Program-made: the position numbers and the translations under genes
From: JBBRNV01 sp038227435
GTDB taxonomy: Bacteria > Patescibacteriota > Minisyncoccia > Phycocordibacterales > CALRBL01
Length of the DNA: 20,662 bases
NCBI GenBank assembly: GCA_038227435.1
Contig: JBBRPW010000010.1
Location: 1-20,662 of the forward strand
Direction: 5' to 3'
The notes under the pieces: model-generated
What the model saw: only the letters and a program-made list of their open reading frames with translations
Told to the model about the DNA's origin: nothing
Database searches by the model: none
Part shown: positions 1 to 7,382 of the stretch, one piece after another
How the letters are laid out: each line of letters starts with the position of its first letter
Numbering within the stretch: the first letter of the stretch is position 1

Positions 1-155
1 TTGCTTTTATCGGCTTTTTTCTGAAGAACATCAATTTTAGTTTTCTCAATCTCATCATCAGACAAAAAAGCCTTTGCATTAGCAATACTTTGATCAATGA
101 ACAATTCGAGTTCTTTGGCTGTCTTTATTTTTGCTTGAGGAGTTTGAGTGCTCAT
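1..155 (-). CDS. Unknown protein, 5' end only (cut by window start)
   Basis: An open frame on the minus strand starts at an ATG at 155-153 and runs off the window edge. The 51 visible residues begin MSTQTPQAKIKTAKELELF and are charged, lysine-rich and probably helical, with no membrane segment. The ATG lies 31 nt after the stop of the giant coiled-coil gene. A -10-like TATAAA sits 8 nt before the ATG (169-164) and no Shine-Dalgarno is visible. The residue composition resembles the end of the neighbouring large protein, so the two may work together, but that is only an inference. The function cannot be assigned from this fragment. Confidence 0.6.
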   Translation of the reverse strand, partial: MSTQTPQAKIKTAKELELFIDQSIANAKAFLSDDEIEKTKIDVLQKKADKS

Positions 156-186
156 GTGTTTATTTTATATCAAATATGAATTATTA

Positions 187-3100
187 CTATTCTTCATTTT
201 CTTCAACTACTCTCGAAACTGCCTTAAATTTATTTTTTCGGTTTATTTTTTTAACATCCGCTCGCTTTGCTAGAGCCACAATGTATTCAGTAAGGACTTC
301 GATGGCATCATCATCGAGCTTTTTATCTTCTTCCACTTTTCTGTTTGCTATCGCTTTTAGCTTCTCTCGAGCTTTGGTAAGAGCCTCATCGATTTTTTTA
401 CCTGCAACATCTTTTTTATTTAAAGGAATATATTTAATTGCTTCGAGAGTTGCTTCGGTCTTTTCAAGTAAAGTTCTGAGTTCGTCAAAGTCCATACCAC
501 CTTCAGCATTAATATCTTCACTTAAACTTTTCGCCCAATCTCTTAAGTATTGACGTGACTCTTCTTCTACTTCTTCTGGATCTTGCTCTTCTACTACAGT
601 AGATTCAGTTTCCGCTTTTGGATTTTCAGGTGTATTTTTTACCACAACTGGTTCAACCGCTACTGGTGTATCAGCTTCTGCGGGACGTGTAGTCTCCTTT
701 TTTACTTTTGGTTCTACCTTTTTTGTAGGGACTATATTTTGCTTAGTTTCACCAAAACCTCCTCCCAATGCATTAGCTTGCATACTTGCCAAAATATCTG
801 CAGCCATTGCATGGGCTTCAGGACTTACTACTGGCACTGTTGTTTTTTGTTTTGGGGGTGTTGTAGGATTTTTAGGAGAAGTTTTTTTGGGTTGTGACTC
901 TAAAACTTTTTTTTCTTCTTCTTTCTTTGCTGTTTTTAACTCTTTTTCTGCAACTAGTTTCGCAAATTGGGCTTTATGCTCATCCTCTTGTTTAGTCAGA
1001 GCTTCAATTTCTTCATTTAATGCATCTATTTCGATTTGTTTTTCAGCTTTTTCTTTATCTGTTATTAGTAATTCTTCAGCTTTTTCAGCTTTTTCTAATA
1101 ATTTTTCTGCTAGTTTAATTTTTGCATAAATTTCTCCTAATTTTTCATGAAAATTTTCAACAACCGCTACATCGACTTTCCCACTAAGAACTTCGAGTCC
1201 TTTGGGTGATTGTTTAATTACGGCTTTAGGCTTATCCACATTTGCTTTTGGCACTTCTTTTTTTGCATTTGCCGTTACTTTCTGTTTTAAATTTTCTTCT
1301 AAACTTATATTTAATATTTCCCCAATTGATGTAAATATTTTTTTTGCATTTTCTGTGTATCGAACAATAATATTAGTTGGAATTAATTCATCATACCGTT
1401 GCGCTTTTCTCATATCAGTTGAGAAATCGATTAATAACTTATTTGCATCTCGTAAGTCTTCCTCGAGATGTTCTGCCTCGCGATCAGATTTTACAAAAGA
1501 AATTAGTTCATCAGCATTTTCTACATATTGCTTAAAATTGATAAGATTTCTTTCTAAAAAATTATTTACGAACGCAATATTATAGTTCTTTTTTATTTTA
1601 TTTTCTTTTGCTTTCTCTAAAAAAGTAGAGAGATGTTTATCAGACGTAAAGCTTTTTACTTCATTTACAAAATTTTTAGCATTTTCTTCTATTCTTTCTT
1701 CCTTTGATTCTGCTGATACTTCAGCACTTTGTGTAGAACCTTTCACAATTTTAGCTTCTGGTGGTTTTGGAGAATCAAGATTTGTAATTGTTGGAGCAAC
1801 TGCTTTCGACCCCAATTTTTTAGCTGCAAGCGCTTCTACCTGTGCCTTTACACTTAGTTGTGAAGCGACCAAACTTGGATCTTGAGGATCTAGAACTGCT
1901 TCAACTTTTGCTCCTTTTGGAGATGGTGGATTTTGAGTAGGAGTGGGAGTTGGAATAGGAAGCGGTGGAGGAAGTGGCGAAGGAGGTTCAGGCGTATCCG
2001 TAGAATTATCTCTTGGAATTCCTAAATCAAATTTTGTTTCTCCTATTTTTCCTGCTTTCCATTTATGAAGCCATAATGCTGATTTTTCAATTTTCAAAAC
2101 TGCGTCACGAGTTTTTTGATAGTCATGCTGACATTCTTCTCGAGCATCTAAGATGTCTTTAAGTACTTGTCGGTATAGCTTAATTCTTTCATTTACACTC
2201 TTAATAGCTGCCTTATCAGACACGATAAGTGGATCTTTCAACGCTTCGTTGATTGTATTGATTTCCTTATTTTGAATTTCAACTTGAGCCGAGAATCTAT
2301 CGAGACGGCTCTTTTGACCTTCCATCAAAGAAAGCTTGTCTGTAAATCCAAAATTATTTTTTAATTCCTCAATTCTTATATCGATTTGAGCATTATATTT
2401 ATTTTCAGCCTCTGTAATATCATTGTGTAGTTCCTCAATTTTTGAGTCAGTGTCTTTCAGACGTTCATAAGCACTTTCAATATTTGCATGTAATTGTCGT
2501 ATTTCTTTATCGGCTTTTTGTTTTACCCTGTCGTGCGCTTCCATATATATAGATCGCAACTTTGGATCTACCATTTCTTTTATCTTTGCATTATAAGATT
2601 CTGAATCAGCATGTTTACTTGATTCAATTCTTTGAATTTTTTGTTTCAATTCTGCAATTTCTTCGTTAATTGAATTGAAATCTTCACCTCTATTTTTTCT
2701 ACTCTTTTGCTTAAATCCAAAATGAGATTCCACCAAAAAAGTAAATCCCGCTTTTAATAAAGATGGTCGTTTGTATTTTTCATCTTTTTCATCCTCATCG
2801 GGTGTATTTTTTGCTTTTTCAGCTCTTTTCCAAGTAGTTCCTTCTTGTGGTGGAATATTAGGTTGATTTAATGTACTAAATCCTTTTGGAGGAACTCCTG
2901 GGCGACGAGTGTTGCTTTGATCAGGTTTAGGTAGTGGAGGTGGTGTTTCCTTATTATTATCCGGAGATGGTTGTTCGATTTCGGGAACACCTTCCATTGA
3001 ATTAAGTGAATTTGGTGCGTCAGGATCAAATTTTTTTGATTTAAGTGCTTCGGCTTTTTCTGCATCTGCAATTGCTTTTAGTTGCGCTTCTTCTCTTTCT

Positions 3101-4563
3101 TTTTTAGAGGCCGCATCACGCTCATTTCGAGCCTTGCTATTTTTGATCCGATCCGAGTTTGAAAGTTGATCTATCTCTCCCATCAAGCTTGCATCTTTAT
3201 ATGCCCTTCTTCGTTTTGCTTCGGGTGAATTATCTACAGCCCTAGGTGCATCTTTTCCTAATATAGGCTCTTCTTTTATCGAATCTTGAGATTCTTCTAT
3301 GGGTATTTCGGAATTACTATCCTTTTTCATTTCGGAAACTGAAGGAGTTGGGGGTGTTGAACTCGCAGCAACTAATGCTGCAGCCTTGGCCATTTTTTCA
3401 GCTTTAATTTCTTCTTGAGCCACCCTTTCTTGATTTATACCAGTTTCTGCTCGATGTTTTTCTTGTACTCTCACTCTTATGTCAGGTGCTTTTTCATTAG
3501 CTTGTCTATATTTTCGAGCTCTCTCCAAATTTGCAGCTATTTCCTCTTCAGAATTTGGATCGACTCCTTCTATAATTCTTACCTTTTCATCTTTCTTTCC
3601 AAAACCAAAAAATCCTTTTACTCTACTAAAAAGACCTTTTTTTTCACTTTTATCATCTTTGGCGCCAACTATTCCTTCAACTTCGTCTTTGTCTGTTTTA
3701 AATTCAGCACGATCATCACCTAATTCATCTTCAACTTTTTCAACATCCTCACCCTCTTTTTTAACGAGTAGAGCAGCTTCACTAATTCCAGCCAAGTTTG
3801 CAGCATCGAGAGCAGCCTTGCTTCGTAATGACGCTTCAGATGTAGATGTATCTCTTTTTTTACTTTCGATTCCCTTAATTTCTTTTCTTCTTTTTTCAAG
3901 ATCTGTCATTAAAGAGGCCGAATTTGCTTGTGCTTCTTTAAATTCTGCAACCAGCCTAACGAATTTTGCACCAAGATCAGGAGAAAATTGGTTTTCTTCT
4001 TTTGCTATTTGGTTTAGTTTTCTGTAAGCATCGAAGGCACCAGAAAGGTTTTCATTGAAATCACTAATTAATAAATCAAGATCTTTGATGGATATTTTTG
4101 TTTCATCTAATTTAGAAAAACTTTTTTTAGTAGTTTCTATTATAGTAGCCGTGTATTTAATTTGAGCCTCTGTTCTTTCTAATTCTTGAGCCAACTTTCT
4201 TTCTTTGGCCTCTTGTTCTTCTTTTATTCTTGATATTGCAAGTTCTTCAGCCAAGCTATTTCCTTCAACTTCTTTTGCGCCCTGTGTGTCTTTTTTCAAA
4301 TCAAGAACAACTGTTTCCTCTGCTTGCATTTGATATTTCTCTCGTTCTGAATAAAGTTCATCGTTAATATCAAGTAATTTATTTATTTCATCTTGATCTT
4401 CTGCCTTTCGAGCATCTTTTAATAGGCCCTTAATAGCCTCTATTTCATCATCAATTTTTTTTAAACCCTCTACGTGATTTTCAATTATTTCTGGATCAAC
4501 TCTTCCGCCAAAACCTTCTAAAGCATTTGGATTACCTTTTGATCTACTAGATTCTGGACTCAT
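187..4563 (-). CDS. Giant coiled-coil protein of unknown function (1458 aa)
   Basis: I do not recognise a named family. The protein is soluble, with no signal peptide or membrane segment, and is very rich in Lys, Glu and Ala. Long heptad-like helical stretches lie at about residues 25-290, 625-830, 955-1100 and 1130-1225. They are separated by low-complexity Pro/Ser/Thr linkers at about 400-440, 510-575, 855-885 and 1225-1250. Short aromatic or hydrophobic patches break the charged pattern: LFSRVKGFFGFGKK near 311-324, LLKAGFTFLVESHFGF near 602-617 and ALWLHKWKAGK near 829-839. A compact acidic helical end spans about 1335-1458. It begins 3 nt after the trmD stop, so it may be read from the ribosomal operon, but a TATAAT 7 nt before its ATG suggests its own leaderless transcript. 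The stop is TAG. A structural or scaffold role is plausible but unproven. Confidence 0.85.
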   Translation of the reverse strand: MSPESSRSKGNPNALEGFGGRVDPEIIENHVEGLKKIDDEIEAIKGLLKDARKAEDQDEINKLLDINDELYSEREKYQMQAEETVVLDLKKDTQGAKEVEGNSLAEELAISRIKEEQEAKERKLAQELERTEAQIKYTATIIETTKKSFSKLDETKISIKDLDLLISDFNENLSGAFDAYRKLNQIAKEENQFSPDLGAKFVRLVAEFKEAQANSASLMTDLEKRRKEIKGIESKKRDTSTSEASLRSKAALDAANLAGISEAALLVKKEGEDVEKVEDELGDDRAEFKTDKDEVEGIVGAKDDKSEKKGLFSRVKGFFGFGKKDEKVRIIEGVDPNSEEEIAANLERARKYRQANEKAPDIRVRVQEKHRAETGINQERVAQEEIKAEKMAKAAALVAASSTPPTPSVSEMKKDSNSEIPIEESQDSIKEEPILGKDAPRAVDNSPEAKRRRAYKDASLMGEIDQLSNSDRIKNSKARNERDAASKKEREEAQLKAIADAEKAEALKSKKFDPDAPNSLNSMEGVPEIEQPSPDNNKETPPPLPKPDQSNTRRPGVPPKGFSTLNQPNIPPQEGTTWKRAEKAKNTPDEDEKDEKYKRPSLLKAGFTFLVESHFGFKQKSRKNRGEDFNSINEEIAELKQKIQRIESSKHADSESYNAKIKEMVDPKLRSIYMEAHDRVKQKADKEIRQLHANIESAYERLKDTDSKIEELHNDITEAENKYNAQIDIRIEELKNNFGFTDKLSLMEGQKSRLDRFSAQVEIQNKEINTINEALKDPLIVSDKAAIKSVNERIKLYRQVLKDILDAREECQHDYQKTRDAVLKIEKSALWLHKWKAGKIGETKFDLGIPRDNSTDTPEPPSPLPPPLPIPTPTPTQNPPSPKGAKVEAVLDPQDPSLVASQLSVKAQVEALAAKKLGSKAVAPTITNLDSPKPPEAKIVKGSTQSAEVSAESKEERIEENAKNFVNEVKSFTSDKHLSTFLEKAKENKIKKNYNIAFVNNFLERNLINFKQYVENADELISFVKSDREAEHLEEDLRDANKLLIDFSTDMRKAQRYDELIPTNIIVRYTENAKKIFTSIGEILNISLEENLKQKVTANAKKEVPKANVDKPKAVIKQSPKGLEVLSGKVDVAVVENFHEKLGEIYAKIKLAEKLLEKAEKAEELLITDKEKAEKQIEIDALNEEIEALTKQEDEHKAQFAKLVAEKELKTAKKEEEKKVLESQPKKTSPKNPTTPPKQKTTVPVVSPEAHAMAADILASMQANALGGGFGETKQNIVPTKKVEPKVKKETTRPAEADTPVAVEPVVVKNTPENPKAETESTVVEEQDPEEVEEESRQYLRDWAKSLSEDINAEGGMDFDELRTLLEKTEATLEAIKYIPLNKKDVAGKKIDEALTKAREKLKAIANRKVEEDKKLDDDAIEVLTEYIVALAKRADVKKINRKNKFKAVSRVVEENEE

Positions 4564-4566
4564 GCG

Positions 4567-5337
4567 CTATATTATACCCTTATTTTTTTTTGAGCGCCAA
4601 GTATCTATGTGCATATGATTTCCTGAAAGCAACACTTTTGGTACTTTGTATTTTTTTCCTTTCCATTCTAAAACTTCGGGGCGTGTATATACTTCATTAC
4701 TTGATGCCCGTTCTTCTTCTCGTGAATCAAAATTTCCAAGTACTCCTTTTATTTGTCGTGAAATTGAATCGATCATAATAAGCGCAGGTAATTCCCCACC
4801 AGTGAGTACATATGGGCCTACTGAAATTAGTTTTGCTTTTAGTATTTTTGAAACGCGCGCATCAATTCCTTCGTATCGTCCACAAATAAAAATAATGTCG
4901 GTATATTTTGTGGCTGCTTTTTTTGCAAAGCTTGTATTAAATTGTTCGCCACCTGGTGATAAGAAAATTGTCAAAATTTTTGATTTTGATTTCAAATTTC
5001 TTTTATCAGCCTTATCTCTGGATAAAATATTCTCATTCACTTTTTCAACGGCTCTAAGCAAAGGCAGCGCCTCCATCACCATTCCAGGTCCTCCACCATA
5101 TGGTTTATCGTCTACACGCGCGTATGGCTTATCTTTATTTAATTGTACTTTTGTTAATTCGGCAAAGTCGCGCGGATTATAAAATGTAATCGTAATTCGT
5201 TCATCACGTATCGCTCGCGCAATAATTGATTCATTAATATATGACGAAAAAGCCTCAGGAAATAATGAGACTACGTGAAAATGTATTTTATGTACGGTTT
5301 GTACGTTTGTATTAGAGATTGAGATCACTGATTGCAT
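4567..5337 (-). CDS. trmD: tRNA (guanine37-N1)-methyltransferase TrmD
   Basis: TrmD is a SPOUT-class enzyme that methylates N1 of G37 in tRNAs, using S-adenosylmethionine, to prevent +1 frameshifting. The 256-residue protein has the family signatures: VVSLFPEAF near 22-30, KPYGGGPGMVM near 78-88, LSPGGEQF near 126-133, CGRYEGIDARV near 152-162, the knot-forming VGPYVLTGGELPA near 173-185, SISRQIKGVLG, YTRPEVLEW and LLSGNHMHIDTWR at the end. The N-terminus is about 15 residues longer than usual; ATG at 5337 or GTG at 5328 are the only plausible starts. The start overlaps the end of khpA by 26 nt, suggesting translational coupling. In a hand alignment the linker that carries catalytic Asp169 in E. 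coli is about four residues shorter and has Glu at that place. The stop is TAG. Confidence 0.96.
   Translation of the reverse strand: MQSVISISNTNVQTVHKIHFHVVSLFPEAFSSYINESIIARAIRDERITITFYNPRDFAELTKVQLNKDKPYARVDDKPYGGGPGMVMEALPLLRAVEKVNENILSRDKADKRNLKSKSKILTIFLSPGGEQFNTSFAKKAATKYTDIIFICGRYEGIDARVSKILKAKLISVGPYVLTGGELPALIMIDSISRQIKGVLGNFDSREEERASSNEVYTRPEVLEWKGKKYKVPKVLLSGNHMHIDTWRSKKNKGII
4571..4600 (-). promoter_or_regulatory. Promoter inside the end of trmD, for the giant coiled-coil gene
   Basis: On the minus strand TTGGCG (4600-4595) is followed by an 18-nt spacer and a perfect TATAAT (4576-4571). The ATG of the large gene begins 8 positions after the last T, with 7 nt between. Transcription would then begin at or within a base of the start codon, giving a leaderless mRNA. 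The site overlaps the last codons of trmD. Confidence 0.55.
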
Positions 5338-5653
5338 CGTCTACCGACTTTGTTGCACCGTGAGTTTCTCCCGCTACATCTGTTCCTCCTTCAACTCGAG
5401 TACTTCCATCGGGTTCATTAATTTTCAAATTAATTCGAGCATTGTGCTTCATTCCAACCACTCGTAAAAGAGTTCGGATTGCCTTTGCTGTATTTCCATC
5501 TCGTCCAATTACTTTTCCCATATCTGCTTGATCAACAACAAGTGTTAAGAGCACACCCATTTCATCAACAGTTCGGTTAATTTTTACACCGTCTTGATTT
5601 TCAACAAGAGCCTTTACTACGTACTCTAAAAATTGTGTATCTTGGTCATTCAT
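5312..5653 (-). CDS. khpA: KH-domain RNA-binding protein KhpA
   Basis: This small cytoplasmic RNA-binding protein belongs to the KhpA/YlqC family, usually encoded between rpsP and trmD. The 113 residues contain a single KH domain. The KH signature GKVIGRDGNTAKAIRTLL lies at about 46-63 with the GRDG loop that contacts RNA, preceded by LLTLVVDQADM and followed by the strand INLKINEPDG. Family members are usually nearer 75-80 residues; the extra length here is a polar C-terminal tail (about 83-113) rich in Gly, Thr and Asp. The gene overlaps trmD by 26 nt and is separated from rpsP by 119 nt. A TATACT at 5717-5712 in that gap may start a transcript of its own. No Shine-Dalgarno precedes the ATG. 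The stop is TAA. Confidence 0.93.
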   Translation of the reverse strand: MNDQDTQFLEYVVKALVENQDGVKINRTVDEMGVLLTLVVDQADMGKVIGRDGNTAKAIRTLLRVVGMKHNARINLKINEPDGSTRVEGGTDVAGETHGATKSVDDAISDLNL

Positions 5654-5711
5654 ATCAGTATATTTAAATTAATTTACATTAACGCGGATCGCAATCGTTA
5701 TTAATAGATAT

Positions 5712-5717
5712 AGTATA
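5712..5717 (-). promoter_or_regulatory. Possible -10 element upstream of khpA
   Basis: TATACT on the minus strand in the 119-nt rpsP-khpA gap would give a leader of roughly 50 nt before the khpA ATG. No good -35 lies 16-18 nt upstream, so this is a weak call. The rest of the gap is AT-rich and shows no terminator. Confidence 0.3.
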
Positions 5718-5772
5718 GCTTATTTTTTTATGCAGTTATGCACAATTAATAATTTTATATTATTTCAGCAAA

Positions 5773-6240
5773 CTAGGCGCTTGCTTCGGGTGATGCTTCA
5801 GGTGCTACATCGGCAGCAGGAGCTGCTTCCTCTTTTACTTCTTCAACTTTTGGAGCTTCTTCTACGGGTGCTTCTACTACTGGAGTTTCTTCTGCAGGAG
5901 CTTCTTCTTTAACTTCATCCTTGGGAGCTGCGGCTACAGGAGTTTCAACAACTTCTTCTTTTTTAGTAACTGTTTTTTTAGGAAGAACGTTAATTTTCTT
6001 TCCTGTAATTACTTTTTCATTGATTAAAAGATTGTGAACCGTGTCAGTTACTTGAGCACCCATTCCCATCCAGTGTTTTACACGATCAGCTTCAATACTT
6101 GTAACTGTTTTTCGAGGATCATATGACCCTAAAACCTCAAGGTATTTACCACTTTTTGTGCTGTTTTTAGAATCAGTTAAAACAAGTCGAAATGTGTTTT
6201 CGTGTTTTCGGCCTGTTCTTTGTAGACGAATCATTAACAT
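5773..6240 (-). CDS. rpsP: Small ribosomal subunit protein bS16 with acidic C-terminal tail
   Basis: Ribosomal protein S16 binds 16S rRNA during assembly of the small subunit. The N-terminal ~85 residues match the family: MIRLQRTGRKHENTFRLVL, then GKYLEVLGSYDP and the helix around residues 52-80 with GAQVTDTVHNLL. After about residue 88 the protein continues for ~65 residues as a low-complexity tail rich in Glu, Ala, Pro and Val, nearly doubling the usual length. The listed ATG is at 6240; a second in-frame ATG at 6234 gives the more typical MIRLQR start. A TATAAT sits 6 nt before the first ATG, so the mRNA is probably leaderless, which favours the 6240 start. It is first in the rpsP-khpA-trmD cluster; rimM and rplS, common partners elsewhere, are not seen. 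The stop is TAG. Confidence 0.96.
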   Translation of the reverse strand: MLMIRLQRTGRKHENTFRLVLTDSKNSTKSGKYLEVLGSYDPRKTVTSIEADRVKHWMGMGAQVTDTVHNLLINEKVITGKKINVLPKKTVTKKEEVVETPVAAAPKDEVKEEAPAEETPVVEAPVEEAPKVEEVKEEAAPAADVAPEASPEASA

Positions 6241-6246
6241 AGTTGG

Positions 6247-6278
6247 ATTATAGTAGCAGACGATGGATATATGGTCAA
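6247..6278 (-). promoter_or_regulatory. rpsP operon promoter, leaderless architecture
   Basis: A perfect TATAAT (6252-6247) lies 6 nt before the rpsP ATG. TTGACC (6278-6273) is 20 nt upstream of it; the overlapping TACTAT (6255-6250) would give an ideal 17-nt spacing. With either -10, the expected transcript start is within about 2 nt of the start codon. Confidence 0.6.
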
Positions 6279-6302
6279 TAATAAAGGAATAAGGAATAGG
6301 AA

Positions 6303-6338
6303 CGAAAAAGAAAGCCGCCCAGGAGTTGCCGGGGCGGC
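6303..6338 (-). terminator. Rho-independent terminator after the first small membrane-protein gene
   Basis: Perfect 7-bp arms GCCGCCC and GGGCGGC (6332-6338 and 6314-6320), with a short C/G-rich loop region, are followed on the minus strand by TTTCTTTTTCG. It is nearly identical to the terminator at 6862-6898. It also insulates the rpsP promoter, which begins about 25 nt downstream. Confidence 0.85.
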
Positions 6339-6409
6339 GCGAATACAGTCAGTTGGGGAAAATCTCCCTAAGACACTAGGGGTGAGTGAGGGTTTCAAAT
6401 CTTTTTCCC

Positions 6410-6778
6410 TCATCTTAACGACGTACTTCCCCGCCTCCACTCATCAAAACTCGGGTTAAGAAAGAGTGTAAGGAGGCTCAAAACAACCAAGAGGAAAGTC
6501 GACGAGAAGTAGATCTTGGCCTTTGGACTTTCTCCATCCACAGCCTTTGACTGTTTTACTTCGAGACGACAGCTGTCGTCATACTCCTTGACCAAAGTCT
6601 GATTCGGATGGGTCAGCAGAATTTTGGACAGCATCAGGTCAGCCTTTTGCTTTTGCATGAAAGCTGAGACCTCCAAACGCTCAGAAGCTTTAGAGTGAAT
6701 ACATCCCTGGTAAAGGAAGAGGCCTGCGAGTGTGAGGAAAAGAGCGATAAATGACTCAGTTGTATAGTTTGAATTCAT
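6410..6778 (-). CDS. Small two-segment membrane protein, THPNQ family, copy 1
   Basis: This 122-residue protein is not a family I recognise. A hydrophobic segment at about 9-25 is followed by a polar ~60-residue linker and a second hydrophobic segment at about 90-108. The protein ends with a short basic tail. The linker contains LLTHPNQTLVKEYDD (54-68); the second segment runs into LFLNPSFDEW. The neighbouring copy has THPNQ at exactly the same residues (56-60) and a similar F-N-P-x-F-x-x-W end, so they are paralogues. A YQGC at 23-26 is a poor lipobox and is absent from the other copy. The gene has its own promoter, leader and terminator, and ends in TGA, unlike the surrounding core genes. 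Base composition looks less AT-rich than its neighbours. A small envelope protein is the safest description. Confidence 0.75.
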   Translation of the reverse strand: MNSNYTTESFIALFLTLAGLFLYQGCIHSKASERLEVSAFMQKQKADLMLSKILLTHPNQTLVKEYDDSCRLEVKQSKAVDGESPKAKIYFSSTFLLVVLSLLTLFLNPSFDEWRRGSTSLR

Positions 6779-6800
6779 CTAAAATCTTTCTAAATTTCCA

Positions 6801-6845
6801 AAGAAGGTGCCTGCGGAATTGCAGGAGTTCGATTAATTAATACCA
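6801..6845 (-). promoter_or_regulatory. Conserved 5' leader with hairpin, copy 1
   Basis: The leader between the -10 and the gene contains an inverted repeat, CCTGC (6825-6821), loop AATTCC, GCAGG (6814-6810). The whole stretch from the TGG before the -10 to CACCTTCTTT matches the leader of copy 2 except for one base. It stops matching about 25 nt before the start codon. Confidence 0.7.
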
Positions 6846-6865
6846 CTATTCTAACAACTTATCAA
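6837..6865 (-). promoter_or_regulatory. Promoter of small membrane-protein gene, copy 1
   Basis: TTGATA (6865-6860), a 17-nt spacer ending in TGG (extended -10), and TATTAA (6842-6837). The -35 lies within the T-tail of the upstream copy's terminator. Confidence 0.7.
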
Positions 6866-6898
6866 AAACGAAAGCCGCCCAGGGATTGCCGGGGCGGC
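6862..6898 (-). terminator. Rho-independent terminator after copy 2
   Basis: Arms GCCGCCC (6898-6892) and GGGCGGC (6880-6874), then TTTCGTTTTTGA on the minus strand. It differs from the copy 1 terminator at only a few loop and tail bases. Confidence 0.85.
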
Positions 6899-6999
6899 GC
6901 GAGAATCGGCTTTGGACTAAAGGAAGGGTGCGGGGAATACTTTCCTCCTAATCTTTTGTCCCATCTTTTCTTTCCATTTAATGAAGTATGGGTTAAACC

Positions 7000-7314
7000 C
7001 TAGGACAAAGAAACCGAGCATAAGGGAAAAAAAGCGGACAAAATTGTAATTGCCGACAATGATCCCTTATTCGCACCTGCACGCCTTTGACCCTCCTCAA
7101 GACCTCGCTTGCCGATATATGCATTCACCAGATCTTGGTTGGGATGCGTTTTCATCAGTTCAACATGCATACTGTCGGCCATGTTCCCCTGGATAGCCGC
7201 GGATGAATTCAACGGTACAGCTTGGCGGCTAAGATCAACCGAAAGGTTGTAAAGAAAACATACAACGACCAAACAGAATGCAAACAATACAAGCGTAATT
7301 TTATTTTTGTTCAT
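7000..7314 (-). CDS. Small two-segment membrane protein, THPNQ family, copy 2, frameshifted near its end
   Basis: The open frame gives 104 residues: a hydrophobic segment at about 6-22, a polar linker with MKTHPNQDLVNAYIG (54-68) and a second hydrophobic segment that begins at about 87. The frame then ends in PLCSVSLS. The DNA before this end holds seven T (7033-7027) covering codons 95-96. Moving into the -1 frame there continues the second segment as SLMLGFFVLGFNPYFIKW and ends at a TAG at 6919-6917, giving 132 residues. That continuation matches copy 1 (LFLNPSFDEW), so the ancestral frame is clear. The break may be a mutation, an assembly error, or slippage on a T-TTT-TTT heptamer. A GGAG about 11 nt before the ATG is one of the few Shine-Dalgarno-like sites in this window. 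Function unknown. Confidence 0.65.
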   Translation of the reverse strand: MNKNKITLVLFAFCLVVVCFLYNLSVDLSRQAVPLNSSAAIQGNMADSMHVELMKTHPNQDLVNAYIGKRGLEEGQRRAGANKGSLSAITILSAFFPLCSVSLS

Positions 7315-7338
7315 CTAAAGATTTCTCCGAGTTTGAAA

Positions 7339-7382
7339 AGAAGGTGCCTGCGGAATTGCAGGAGTTCGATTGATTAATACCA
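7339..7382 (-). promoter_or_regulatory. Conserved 5' leader with hairpin, copy 2
   Basis: CCTGC (7362-7358), loop AATTCC, GCAGG (7351-7347), embedded in a stretch matching the copy 1 leader except for one base. Sequence identity drops sharply just before the GGAG and the ATG. Confidence 0.7.

Noticed and set aside
131..4027. Several plus-strand open frames (131-553, 583-897, 887-1129, 1202-1585, 3479-4027)
   Set aside because: They lie opposite the giant coiled-coil gene, are Ser/Phe/Cys-rich as expected for the antisense of a Lys/Glu-rich gene, and have no start signals.
5654..5665. TATACT only 3 nt before the khpA ATG
   Set aside because: With normal geometry transcription would begin inside the gene, so it was not called as the khpA promoter.
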